This document shows positions 29,045 to 38,189 of a DNA stretch of 64,000 nt, piece after piece (position 1 is the stretch's first letter; each line of letters starts with the position of its first letter). A program made the position numbers and the translations under genes. The notes under the pieces are model-generated. The model was not told the DNA's origin. It saw only the letters and a program-made list of their open reading frames with translations, and did not search any database. The DNA comes from Noviherbaspirillum sp. L7-7A (GTDB lineage: Bacteria > Pseudomonadota > Gammaproteobacteria > Burkholderiales > Burkholderiaceae_D): NCBI RefSeq assembly GCF_019052805.1, contig NZ_JAHQRJ010000003.1, positions 248,001 through 312,000 of the forward strand, read 5' to 3'.

Positions 29045-29903
29045 CTTGTCGAAGATAGAATTCATGATATTGGTGCGTGCCTACCTGTCCGGCTGTACTG
29101 AGCACCCACGCACCGCCACCGCCACCCGGCTGTCGGCGTTGCTGGGCTTTGGACGCATCCGCGGACGCAAATGGATCGTCGAGCAAAGCGACCGCCGGCG
29201 CATCCACGATTACCTAGTGAGTTTCGGATTGCGCGATCTGCAAAACCCGGCGATCACGTTCCGCGACATGACCCGCATCGAGACCGCATACCAGATCCCC
29301 GAAGAGAAATTCGCTGGTCGCAAACCGCGCGAGGGCAGGGTGCTGGTGCGCTCGGTCGACCGTCATGTCAAACTCAACGGCGCCACCTCCTATCTGTTCG
29401 ACGACGCGGCAATCGATCTGCCGGCCGCCAACATTCGCTCGATCGATCACGATTGTGTGCTGGGCATCGAGAACTTCGAGGCATTCAATGGCTTCGAAAC
29501 GCTGGACATTCGCGATTTCCCGTTCCGCGATCCATTGCTGGTATATCGCGGGGACGCCATCAATTTCCCGGATGCGTCAAAGCGCTTGTTCGAAAACGCC
29601 ATGGTGCCAGTCGTCGCGTTCACCGACATGGATCCGCACGGGCTCAATATCGCCGCCAGCATCCCGAATGTGATTGGCGCGATCTTCCCGGCAGACCTGA
29701 AGGGATTAAACCGGGCTAACCTGTTTGCCGACCAGCGCGCCTTCCTAGGGCCGCGCGACAAGTACCCGGTGCCGTGGCATGTGCTGATCGAACACATGGA
29801 AGCGGCGCGCAAGTGCATGACGCAGGAACACATGTTTGCGCACCGCATCCCGTTCCAGTTCCTGCCCGTGCAAGAGGATTCCGTCTGCCTGCCAGTGGCC
29901 TAA
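29037..29903 (+). CDS. JetD-like Toprim nuclease subunit
   Basis: In Wadjet systems JetD is a TopoVI-like Toprim nuclease that cuts the circular DNA trapped by the SMC complex. This protein has an N-terminal winged-helix-like region (about residues 15-65, TRLSALLGFGRIRG) and a Toprim domain: the glutamate motif VLGIENFEAFNGF near residue 142 and the DxD motif FTDMDPHGLNIAAS near 197. At 288 residues it is shorter than typical JetD (near 390), losing part of the N-terminal region. It is the last gene of the operon and overlaps the kleisin-like gene by eight bases. The Toprim assignment is good; the nuclease role is inferred from the family. Confidence 0.75.
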   Translation: MSDLSKIEFMILVRAYLSGCTEHPRTATATRLSALLGFGRIRGRKWIVEQSDRRRIHDYLVSFGLRDLQNPAITFRDMTRIETAYQIPEEKFAGRKPREGRVLVRSVDRHVKLNGATSYLFDDAAIDLPAANIRSIDHDCVLGIENFEAFNGFETLDIRDFPFRDPLLVYRGDAINFPDASKRLFENAMVPVVAFTDMDPHGLNIAASIPNVIGAIFPADLKGLNRANLFADQRAFLGPRDKYPVPWHVLIEHMEAARKCMTQEHMFAHRIPFQFLPVQEDSVCLPVA

Positions 29904-29934
29904 TGCACACCGCGTCAACCGGGCAACCCGCAGG

Positions 29935-29971
29935 AAAAAGCCCCGGCACATTGCTGTCGCCGCGGCTTTTT
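29935..29971. terminator. Shared bidirectional terminator between the two defence operons
   Basis: An imperfect hairpin with arms AAAAAGCC.CGGC and GCCG.GGCTTTTT lies in the 125-base gap between the convergent Toprim and pPIWI-RE genes. It has A and T tracts on the two sides and can stop transcription from both. Confidence 0.75.
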
Positions 29972-30028
29972 GCGACATGCCGTCCGGATCGATGTCATGG
30001 CCGGGGCCGACGGAGGAGCAACGTCACG

Positions 30029-33000
30029 CTATTCGCTATCGGCGTCGGCGTCGGCGTCCGACTCTGCAGCGGCGAGCGCAAACCTAGCGATGTACTGGCG
30101 GGCGACATTCTCGAAGTACAGTGGCACCGGCAGCGCGGTGCTTTCCAGATAATGCAACGCCATTTCCCGTAGCTCGTGACAAAACAGCGCGATATTGTCT
30201 GGCACGTCACCGTTTTGCATCAGGCCAACCACGAACTCGACCGCGTTAGGGCTGGGCCACTGACCAACGAACGCCGGCTTGCTCTTGACAACCTTGTAAC
30301 CCGGCTGCTTGCTCGCGCGCTGCTCGTTCGTATTGACGGTCTCCCGGTAGCATGACGAGCCGGTCTTAAGCTTGGCCTTGATGCCATGCTGCGACCAGTA
30401 CGCGATCGGGGCGCTGGAAGGCGCGGCATCCCCGACGCGGAACACGCCCTGCGTTTTCGAAGGCGTCGGCACCACCTGCATCACGTCACCGTCCGGAGCA
30501 TTACGGAACGTCTTATAGCGGTTTTCGATAATCAGCGGCGCCAGACCCTGCCGCACCCGCACGATGCGGATGCCTTGCCAGACCTCTTCGATGTGCGTCG
30601 CATTGGCGATATCAATGCCTTCCCCGGAGATGTTCTGGTCCGTCAGCCAGGACCAGAGACCGGCCGCGTTGGTTGAGTCGATCATCACCAGTGCGTTGTT
30701 GTCTTGCGCGTTGCTTTCCTCGATCACGTCGCGTACGAACGCCTGGTACCTCTCGCGATTGACCTTCGCGCGCATATTAGCGTTCGTTTCGTTGGAGAGC
30801 CAGCACGGCGTCGCTTTGGCGAGTGTCGCCAAGCCCAGCTGCATGTCCATCCACGGCAGGGAATTTTCGAACTTACCATCGCGGTCATACGCAAACCGCA
30901 TCTGGCAGTGGCCGGTTTCCAGTGACTGCTTGAATGCCGCGAGCACGAAGCTCGGGTCGGACGCGTTGACCCGTCCCGATTGGCTGCGAATGACGGTAAA
31001 GCCGATGATCTCTTTCGGTGGTGTGGTCGCACCAAAATACTTGGTGGCGATGCCGCGGTACGGCAGGACCGCGCCATTGTGCGACAGCAGCAGATCCTTG
31101 AGCGCCGACTGCACCCGCTGACTGAAGTCGCCGATCCGGGCCACTCCGTCCTTGAATTGCAGCGGCAGCAGGTATTGCGAACACGCGTGGGCCTGCGTAA
31201 TGAGCGCATTGCGTGCCGCCGCCTTGTTGACCGGATCATCATGCAATGGCGGCGGCACCTTGTCTTTGTCCCTGCCTTTGCCATTGGCCGGTGCGGCGGC
31301 AGTGGCTTTCGGCGGATACCATTCATCCGCCATCACCAGGCAATACACCTGTTTCCCGGACGCCACATATTCGCGCAAGTCCGCGGTCAGGGATTTCCAC
31401 GAGTCGACGCGTAGTGCGAACCGGTCTTCGTTGCTTTTTAGGTCGTTGCCGGGCAGCCACGATTTGTGACCATGGACGTTCTCCGGCAAGTGAGCGCGGG
31501 CGATCTCGAGTGAGGTGCCAAACAGCGTCCGGGCGATGTCTTCCACCAGGTTCACTTCCCCTTTCGTACGTCGCGCCGCATCATAGATCAGCACCAGGAC
31601 GATGCCGTTTTGCGCGTTGAGGCCGGCGATCGCCTGCGAGTTCACGCGGCACACATCCTCCAGCCGTTGCAGGCCCAGCGCGCGCTCGGTGTGCGGGTCC
31701 TTCGCAGGGGGTGTTAGCGACGACTGCTTGGCGGATGGTTTTCCGGTCTGGGGTGTCGGCTTGATAAAGCCGTACCGCGCTTCGAATGCCGGCGGCGTGT
31801 CGGCGAATTGTTCAGCCAGCACATCGATCAGTATCGACGCATCCACAGTGCGCCGCTCATCGGCCTCGTCCTCCGGTTTTGCGGCGTCCGCGTCCACATC
31901 GGCGATAACCTCGGCGGAAGGCGCTTCCACCTTGTTGGCCTTGGCCGCCTTTATGCTCATCGCCTTGGCTTTGACAAAGCCCTTGAACGGCACCAGTCCA
32001 ATGTCTTGCAGGATCGTGCTGGCATTCGTCATCGCTTCGACCCAGTCGCGCTCGGGCACGCCGACATCAAGCACATGCTTCTTTTCCGTGATGCCGTTCG
32101 AGTACACCAGACGTACAATGGATTTGCCGTCGACGTCATAGTCGCCCGATGCGATCTTGCGCGCGTCGTTCAACCCCAGCGGCAGGTGGTGTGCGGCAGT
32201 GATGTAGTCGAACGCGGCATCGGTCTCGACTTTGTATATCCCTTCCTCCTGTGTCTTGCGGTCGGCCTGGAACGTCATCACTCGGTCGGGCATTAGGTCG
32301 GAAAATACATGCCCCTTGATTGTGCGGGCGCCAAACTTGCGCTTCAACGCTCCGCCGATCCAGCGGCGGCGGGACACGTCAAACACGATCAACGGTTGCG
32401 GCACCGATGGCACCGTTTCGACGTGCAGCGTGATGCAGAAACTGAATTCGCCGCCCTCGACGACGATCGGTGGCGTCAGCAGTGTGGAGCGGTTGCGCAC
32501 CGGGTCGGTGTCCAATACCCGTCGCAGCGCGCCGGTGCCCGGCAACAGCTCCTTGCCCACCAGCGCGATCGCTGCTTCCTCGACCAGACCGGCATACGAG
32601 AACTTCGAATTGTCGCCAACACGCCGACTCGCCGCGGTGTTGGCCTTGTTCGGCTGCCACGGCAGTGTATGCACGGCCAGATCGCGTAAATCATGCGCCT
32701 GGCCCGTTTTCACCGTGGCCATGAGCGAGTTTAGCGTGGCCAGCGCCGCGGCATCGCCCTCCGCGAAGTGAAACAGGCGGTCCGCCCACTGCACCAGGCA
32801 TGACTTAATCAGCTTGTCAAACGATTCGCGCGACCCCATCCGTTCGGAGAGCAGCGCAAAGGGTGCCTGGTCGACCTGCGGGTTCAGGTACGACAAGCCC
32901 ATTCGCGTGTCGAGACGCAATAGGGCAGGGAGGCGGCAGTGAAATGCGCCACGCAATTCGCCGTACGGGAGTTCAATCTTCTTAATGCGACGTGCGGAGG

Positions 33001-33226
33001 CGACCTGGGTGCGATATTCCAGCAGCAGCGCCGCGAACGGCTTGGTCCACGCCAGCGACCGGGCATGCAGCACGCGTGTGGGTGCGTCCGGCGCGGGAGC
33101 GAACGCCATCGACACCTTACCGAGGTCGGTCGGCTGATCGACCCACATCTGCCTTTCGTCGTCCGGCTTTTCCGGCGCTTCCTCCACCCGGTCGAAGTAA
33201 TTTTCCACGGCGAATTCCATGCTCAT
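30029..33226 (-). CDS. pPIWI-RE protein (prokaryotic PIWI/RNase H module)
   Basis: This 1065-residue protein is the core of a pPIWI-RE system, a PIWI-superfamily family predicted to act on R-loop or DNA targets of invaders. The N-terminal half (about 1-400) is the family-specific region with no motif I can name. A low-complexity linker rich in Ala and Asp (about 420-500) follows, then a MID-like region (NGIVLVLIYDAARRTKGEV) and the RNase H-like PIWI domain. In it are an Asp in NALVMIDSTNAAGLW (about 849), the conserved Arg pair in GIRIVRVRQG (about 885) and the Glu in VPLYFENVARQY (about 1037), characteristic of pPIWI-RE rather than canonical Argonaute. It ends in an acidic DADADADSE tail. 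The start overlaps the helicase stop by four bases. Confidence 0.85.
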   Translation of the reverse strand: MSMEFAVENYFDRVEEAPEKPDDERQMWVDQPTDLGKVSMAFAPAPDAPTRVLHARSLAWTKPFAALLLEYRTQVASARRIKKIELPYGELRGAFHCRLPALLRLDTRMGLSYLNPQVDQAPFALLSERMGSRESFDKLIKSCLVQWADRLFHFAEGDAAALATLNSLMATVKTGQAHDLRDLAVHTLPWQPNKANTAASRRVGDNSKFSYAGLVEEAAIALVGKELLPGTGALRRVLDTDPVRNRSTLLTPPIVVEGGEFSFCITLHVETVPSVPQPLIVFDVSRRRWIGGALKRKFGARTIKGHVFSDLMPDRVMTFQADRKTQEEGIYKVETDAAFDYITAAHHLPLGLNDARKIASGDYDVDGKSIVRLVYSNGITEKKHVLDVGVPERDWVEAMTNASTILQDIGLVPFKGFVKAKAMSIKAAKANKVEAPSAEVIADVDADAAKPEDEADERRTVDASILIDVLAEQFADTPPAFEARYGFIKPTPQTGKPSAKQSSLTPPAKDPHTERALGLQRLEDVCRVNSQAIAGLNAQNGIVLVLIYDAARRTKGEVNLVEDIARTLFGTSLEIARAHLPENVHGHKSWLPGNDLKSNEDRFALRVDSWKSLTADLREYVASGKQVYCLVMADEWYPPKATAAAPANGKGRDKDKVPPPLHDDPVNKAAARNALITQAHACSQYLLPLQFKDGVARIGDFSQRVQSALKDLLLSHNGAVLPYRGIATKYFGATTPPKEIIGFTVIRSQSGRVNASDPSFVLAAFKQSLETGHCQMRFAYDRDGKFENSLPWMDMQLGLATLAKATPCWLSNETNANMRAKVNRERYQAFVRDVIEESNAQDNNALVMIDSTNAAGLWSWLTDQNISGEGIDIANATHIEEVWQGIRIVRVRQGLAPLIIENRYKTFRNAPDGDVMQVVPTPSKTQGVFRVGDAAPSSAPIAYWSQHGIKAKLKTGSSCYRETVNTNEQRASKQPGYKVVKSKPAFVGQWPSPNAVEFVVGLMQNGDVPDNIALFCHELREMALHYLESTALPVPLYFENVARQYIARFALAAAESDADADADSE

Positions 33227-36200
33227 TCGTTCCCCACATCCTGGTCAAAATCAAAATAGTCGGATTCGTCGAAGTCATCGTCTTCGGCGCGCTCCTTCGT
33301 TTGCAGGCGCTTGATCGCGCGCATCGGTGTCAGGTAGTCGTGGTACAGCGCCTGGTAAATTTCGCGATGCAGCGAGTTGCCGTGCCGCACGTACTCTTCC
33401 AAGATCTCGCGCATCATCACCAGCATGCTGCTTTTTGCATCATCGTCGTCCCCCAGCGCGGAACGCGGCGCCCACGCGGCATCGACAAAATACACCCAAA
33501 CCTTGCAGCCGCCGCGGGTTCCGCGACCGATGGTCTGGAACAGCGGAACGATCTGATTGGCAACGAATTGGCGGTACATTTTCATCGTCATCCGGCTCGC
33601 CATCACCGGGTCGCGCAGCACTTGCCAGACGTCCTTGAACTGCTGGCGACGCGCATCCTCGTAGGCGTCGCTGATATCGTCGATCGACTTGCTGCGGCCA
33701 AACTCGATGGTCGAGAACTGCTGCGCCTGCTGGCCGATCAAGCCGAGCAGGAATTGCATGTCGTCGCTCGACGGGTGTGGGCGGGTCAAAAAATACAGGT
33801 GCCCGAGCGCAGCTTCGCCGCTGCGGGGGCCATGCGTATGAACGACGTTGACACCGCGTTGCAGCGCGCCGATCGGGAAGATCAGGATGTCGCACTCATC
33901 GTCATCGCCGATCGACTCCACCGCGGCGGTGGAAACGTACCGTCCCGAATTGATTTCTTCCTTGGACGCGGCGCTGACGACCGCCTTGGTCCTTTGCCGC
34001 AAGTCCGGGAAGTTTTCGTCGATCACTTCCTTCACGAACCGCGCCTGGTCATAACTGTTCACGATCAGCGCCGCCTTGCGCCCAATCCCGCCAACGACGT
34101 CGTGCCGGCGCATGTCACGGTAAATCTGGCTGGTGGCCATTTCGCCCTTGAGTAACTTCAGCACCATTTGCTTTAGATTGTCCATGCGGCGATCGCCGGC
34201 GCCGGAGAAATTCAGGTATTTCACCCCGAGTACGCCCGGGCGGTCGTCTAGCTGCGGCAAGAACTGCCACTCCGACATCGGCTTGGGTGCGGCTGACTTC
34301 TTGCGTTGCAGCACATAATGCGGACCGCAATGGATGTGGAACGACGGGCTGTCTTGGATGAACGAGGTTGCCGACACCAGCAGTACTGCCGGGCCGACAC
34401 GCTGGCCTTCCGCTTTGAACAGACGATGGAAATTGTGCAGATACAGCCGCGGCGATCCCTTGATGGTTACGTGCTCCATCTGGATCTTGAAATGACTGTC
34501 GCGGCCATCGTCGCTCTGATGCATCTGGTATTTCAGTCCGCTTAGGGCGCCGACCAGCGATTCCGGGATATAGCGTTGCAATTCCGGCGACACCATGTTG
34601 TCCTTTAGGTCAATCAGGTCCGGGTCCAGCGGCAGGTTCTTGATCGCCGTGACTAGGCGGCGATAGCCGATGATCATCAGTGTAATTGGCGTCAGCAGCA
34701 TCAGTCCCGCTTCAACCCGCGGCTCGACGAAACTGTCATCGAAACATAGGCGTTTCATAATGCGGGTGATGGCGTCGAGTTCGTCCTGCGTCTTGATCGG
34801 CGACGCCGACTGGAAGCGCACCAAGTGCCGACGCAGCTGTGCGGTGATCTTGAGGGTCTCGGCTTCGGTTTTGCCCATCACGCCGGCGATATAGGCCGCA
34901 CGGCTCCACACGCCGTCGGTCGTTTCGACCCGGTCGGTGAACGCTTCGTAGGTGACTTCGTCCCACAATTCGATGATGGCGTTGCTGCGAAGTACCCGCT
35001 CGATCTTTTTCTCGCGCGATTCCACGTCATCCCGGTCGCCTTCGGCGACCGACTTGGTGCGCATCCCGCCAAGAATATCAATGATCATCTTGGCCGAGGT
35101 CAGCAACTGGCGATCGAAATACTTGGCAGCCTGGATTTGGTCCGAATTGCGGTTCATGTCGTTGAGGGTGCCGCCGACGATATACGTCAGCTGGCTGACC
35201 GCATTGGCGGTTCGGCCGAACGACTGGACATGGCTGTTACCCAGCGTGTGGCTGTCGTGCCCGGTAACCCGATGCTGGATCTTGCTGACCTTCTCCGGCA
35301 CAAGGCCCGAATTGGTGCCCATGATTTCGAGCTTGTACGCGGCCTGGCTGTCGAGGTCGGCCTGGATTGCATCCGCTTCGTCGAAAATCACGACGTCGAA
35401 GGATTTGGCGATGTACTCGAAGTATCGCATGCGCATTTCGCTGGTATAGGCGGGCACACGCGTGTCCATCGACGCAATATGTCCGACCCAGACCAACGCG
35501 GTAACACGGTCCCGGGTGGCCTTGCGACGGCCGCACCCGGCAAACAGTGGGCATAGGATCGGTTGCGGATCGCCTTTTTCGCGGACAACCTTGATTTCTT
35601 CACAGGGCGCGTGGCCGTATTGCCAGTCGCTGAAGGGACTGCGGCTAAATGCCTGCAGTACGCAGTTTGCCGCAAAGTCTTCGCCGGTCGGCAGCGATCC
35701 GCCAAAGCCGCCGTGCCCGTACTGGCTCGCGATGGTTTCCCCATTGCGCTTATAGTGGCGGTAACGGGTGTTGTTGCTTTCGCCCGACAGCAATGCGACC
35801 TCGACGTCCTGGACCCGCAGCGATTCCATGTACTGGCTGCTCACCTCGATGGTCGGGAACACCATCATCGTGCGATAGCCATGCCGCGACAACCAAACTG
35901 CCAGCACCATCAGCAGCGATGTCTTGCCGACGCCGGGCAACCCCAGCAAGTGGCGGCATTCGCACAGCGTCAGATGATCCGTTTCCTGCAGCGTGTCCAC
36001 CGCGCATTGCTGGACAACAACCGCGGAAAGGCGGTCGTGCCAGCTGCCGGCTCGCGCCACGTCGCGCTCCTTTTCACGCGCATCCATCTCTTCAGCGATC
36101 GTGAGCAGTTCAATGATCGGCACGTCGATCGGGCCGCGAGGATGACGGTCCTGTGCGTGCATGCCCGGCGGCGGCAGCCCAACGTCGATCTGGTGTAGCG

Positions 36201-36651
36201 GAATCGTGCGCTTGTCGGCGGAGATCGCAATCAGTTCATCATCCGCCGTTGCGGTTGGGATATCATAGACTTCATATGCGGCGGTCGTGCCCAGCACTTC
36301 TTCCAGGCGGTTTAGGCGTGGCGTACTAATCAGCGGCCGGCGCTGGAAGGTTTGCGCGTTCGGATCAATCTCGTATTCGCCTTCGGTACGCGCGGAGTGA
36401 TGATGATTTAGGTAATCGTCGATCGCCGACTTTACGCCGGTCGGCGTGTCGATGCCGAGTTTCATCAGCCGCAGGTTGAACAGCGCCTGCGCCGCCTTAC
36501 GAATCGCCGGCGCGGTCATCACGCTAGGCATACCGGAATGCAGCATGCGCACATGCGCGAAGCTATTGGTGCCGAGAAAGCGCTCGAGAGCCACGCACAA
36601 CCAGAGAATGCGCTCGGCATTGGGAATCAGCTTTTTCTCAAAATCACGCAT
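33223..36651 (-). CDS. pPIWI-RE associated DinG-type superfamily 2 helicase
   Basis: This is the helicase of the three-gene pPIWI-RE island. Walker A is LLGLPGVGKTSLL (about residues 237-249), the DEAD-like box is VVIFDEADAIQAD (about 422), and motif VI lies in FQTIGRGTRGG (about 1038). Before the ATPase core is an N-terminal helical region of about 230 residues. The insertion between motifs I and II holds Cys residues (CVLQAF, CEEIKV, CPLFAGCG) that could ligate an Fe-S cluster or zinc as in DinG/XPD, but the spacing is not proof. It overlaps the REase gene upstream and the PIWI gene downstream by a few bases. It would unwind DNA or R-loops for the PIWI and nuclease partners. Confidence 0.83.
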   Translation of the reverse strand: MRDFEKKLIPNAERILWLCVALERFLGTNSFAHVRMLHSGMPSVMTAPAIRKAAQALFNLRLMKLGIDTPTGVKSAIDDYLNHHHSARTEGEYEIDPNAQTFQRRPLISTPRLNRLEEVLGTTAAYEVYDIPTATADDELIAISADKRTIPLHQIDVGLPPPGMHAQDRHPRGPIDVPIIELLTIAEEMDAREKERDVARAGSWHDRLSAVVVQQCAVDTLQETDHLTLCECRHLLGLPGVGKTSLLMVLAVWLSRHGYRTMMVFPTIEVSSQYMESLRVQDVEVALLSGESNNTRYRHYKRNGETIASQYGHGGFGGSLPTGEDFAANCVLQAFSRSPFSDWQYGHAPCEEIKVVREKGDPQPILCPLFAGCGRRKATRDRVTALVWVGHIASMDTRVPAYTSEMRMRYFEYIAKSFDVVIFDEADAIQADLDSQAAYKLEIMGTNSGLVPEKVSKIQHRVTGHDSHTLGNSHVQSFGRTANAVSQLTYIVGGTLNDMNRNSDQIQAAKYFDRQLLTSAKMIIDILGGMRTKSVAEGDRDDVESREKKIERVLRSNAIIELWDEVTYEAFTDRVETTDGVWSRAAYIAGVMGKTEAETLKITAQLRRHLVRFQSASPIKTQDELDAITRIMKRLCFDDSFVEPRVEAGLMLLTPITLMIIGYRRLVTAIKNLPLDPDLIDLKDNMVSPELQRYIPESLVGALSGLKYQMHQSDDGRDSHFKIQMEHVTIKGSPRLYLHNFHRLFKAEGQRVGPAVLLVSATSFIQDSPSFHIHCGPHYVLQRKKSAAPKPMSEWQFLPQLDDRPGVLGVKYLNFSGAGDRRMDNLKQMVLKLLKGEMATSQIYRDMRRHDVVGGIGRKAALIVNSYDQARFVKEVIDENFPDLRQRTKAVVSAASKEEINSGRYVSTAAVESIGDDDECDILIFPIGALQRGVNVVHTHGPRSGEAALGHLYFLTRPHPSSDDMQFLLGLIGQQAQQFSTIEFGRSKSIDDISDAYEDARRQQFKDVWQVLRDPVMASRMTMKMYRQFVANQIVPLFQTIGRGTRGGCKVWVYFVDAAWAPRSALGDDDDAKSSMLVMMREILEEYVRHGNSLHREIYQALYHDYLTPMRAIKRLQTKERAEDDDFDESDYFDFDQDVGNE

Positions 36652-37879
36652 TTTTCATCTCCGGCAGTTTCCGGACTAGGTCCGATACGCTCATGAAGTC
36701 GAGCGCGTTGGCGACATGAGTACTGTCTTCCCTGAGCCGCTGCCGCAGGCGGGCGATATAGCCGCCCTTGACGTTGTCCACACAGTGGTCGCTGATCGCG
36801 ACAATCCGTTTCCGGTAATTGATCAGCCCGCCGATCCCGTTAGTCAGGAAGTGACGCGCCAGCATCTCGGGCGACGCATAGCTCTTGACGTCGATACCGA
36901 TATCTTCGTCGTTGCCGAAGCTGATGTCAGCAGCATCCGAGAGCGGGTAAAGCACTACGTTCTTGATGCCGAGGCCGACTCCTTCATCGAAAATGCGGAT
37001 CTCGTCAATGGCCGGTGCCGCCCAGTATTTGAGGATCTGCGGCTTGGCCACTAACAGCCGGGATTCTTTGGGATCGATGATGCGCGGCGCTTGCGCCGGA
37101 TTGAGGGTCGCGCACTGCACGATCGGGCATTTCGATGCCGGCACCTCCTTTCCGGTCGGTTTCATGAGCGCGCCGCAGTGCGGACACTGGTGCACTTTGC
37201 CCTCGATACGCCAGGTCAGCGGAACCGGCTCATAGAAATCGTCGCGGATGGTGTGGATTAGCCGCTGCAGATTGTGTTCGCTCAGGTAGGCACTGATCTC
37301 TTCTTCGTTGCCCATCTTGTGCCGGGACGGGAGTTCCCGTAGCGCGGTATACACTTCGTGCTTGCGCAACCCGAACTCAGCTGAGATTGTGCGCAGTCTC
37401 TCGAAGAGGATGTGTTGCACGATCTGGTCATTGCCAAACCCGCCGTGGACTTTGGCGATGTCCTGGCATTCCTGCGTGGGGACGTCGAACTCGGCGTCCA
37501 CCAGCACGCTGTCGGCGTAGTCGAACCGGCCCGCATGGAACGCCTGGACACCCCAGTCGGGATGCGAAAACGGCTTCTTGCAAAGCGCGATGATATTGTG
37601 CAGATTCGCGACGGGGCCTTCCTGCTTGCCTTCGATCATGCGAAACAAGCCGATCAATGACTGCGCGGTTTGCATCGCGGCCGGGACCGTGTGGTCCTGG
37701 ACCACGATGCCGCGGCCGGAACTGACGTTGCGGTAGATGAGCTGGATGCCTTGGGCAAGCAGACAGATCGCGCGATCGCGTTCCGCCGGGTCGACAACGG
37801 CAGTGGTGGTGTGGTTGGCTGGGGTAGATGCGGCAGACGAGCGTGTGGCCGCTTTTCTACCCGGTGAGCGTGGGGGCAT
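36644..37879 (-). CDS. pPIWI-RE associated restriction endonuclease-like protein
   Basis: This 411-residue protein is the first gene of the pPIWI-RE operon. A PD-(D/E)xK nuclease core is suggested by the acidic strand ISFGNDEDIG followed by IDVKSYAS (D-x-K near residues 327-331). Upstream, a CPxCG zinc knuckle (QCPHCGALMKP, second Cys pair in KCPIVQC) sits near residue 228. The N-terminal part is helical. The ATG at 37879 is chosen for an AGGAG site seven bases upstream and a basic start (MPPRSPGRKAATRSS); the frame stays open further upstream but without family features. It overlaps the helicase gene by eight bases. It is the likely DNA-cutting subunit. Confidence 0.8.
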   Translation of the reverse strand: MPPRSPGRKAATRSSAASTPANHTTTAVVDPAERDRAICLLAQGIQLIYRNVSSGRGIVVQDHTVPAAMQTAQSLIGLFRMIEGKQEGPVANLHNIIALCKKPFSHPDWGVQAFHAGRFDYADSVLVDAEFDVPTQECQDIAKVHGGFGNDQIVQHILFERLRTISAEFGLRKHEVYTALRELPSRHKMGNEEEISAYLSEHNLQRLIHTIRDDFYEPVPLTWRIEGKVHQCPHCGALMKPTGKEVPASKCPIVQCATLNPAQAPRIIDPKESRLLVAKPQILKYWAAPAIDEIRIFDEGVGLGIKNVVLYPLSDAADISFGNDEDIGIDVKSYASPEMLARHFLTNGIGGLINYRKRIVAISDHCVDNVKGGYIARLRQRLREDSTHVANALDFMSVSDLVRKLPEMKNA

Positions 37880-37892
37880 GGACAACTCCTGT

Positions 37893-37906
37893 CTGAGGTA
37901 TCTCAG
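37893..37906. promoter_or_regulatory. Palindrome at the 5' end of the pPIWI-RE operon
   Basis: Arms CTGAG / CTCAG around GTAT, lying immediately upstream of the Shine-Dalgarno of the REase gene. The placement suits an operator that represses the operon. Confidence 0.35.
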
Positions 37907-37936
37907 GCGGTGCGAGGCACGCACATGAGACGGAAA

Positions 37937-37955
37937 TTTGCTGTCAGTCAGCAAA
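37937..37955. promoter_or_regulatory. Second inverted repeat upstream of the pPIWI-RE operon
   Basis: Perfect seven-base arms TTTGCTG / CAGCAAA with a five-base spacer, 58 bases upstream of the REase start codon. It may be an operator in the promoter region. Confidence 0.35.
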
Positions 37956-38047
37956 CGAGAGGCGATCTTAACACAGCGTTTTGAGTTCGTGAGCGCCGCA
38001 TCGACCATGGAATGTGACAGCGAAAACCGGAAGCGCGAGCGCAGGGG

Positions 38048-38113
38048 TCATGCGCTGCGGCCATCAATAATGGCTTGGATAACCTTCAGCCGATCAATGT
38101 CGCGCATGCTCAT
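38048..38113 (-). pseudogene. ISNCY-type transposase, N-terminal remnant
   Basis: On the minus strand the frame MSMRDIDRLKVIQAIIDGR matches the start of ISNCY-family transposases (DIDRLKVIQ.VIDG pattern), then stops after 21 codons. Only this fragment remains. It lies just upstream of the pPIWI-RE operon and marks the edge of the defence island. Confidence 0.5.
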
Positions 38114-38189
38114 GGTAATGCTCGCGAACCGTGCCGTAATGCACCTCCACACATGAGGAAGTGCCTAGAATGAGCCGTTCAACCTAAAC

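Noticed and set aside
30029-33226. Canonical Argonaute identity for the PIWI gene
   Set aside because: No PAZ-like region or DEDX tetrad was seen; the Arg and Glu pattern and helicase/REase partners fit pPIWI-RE.
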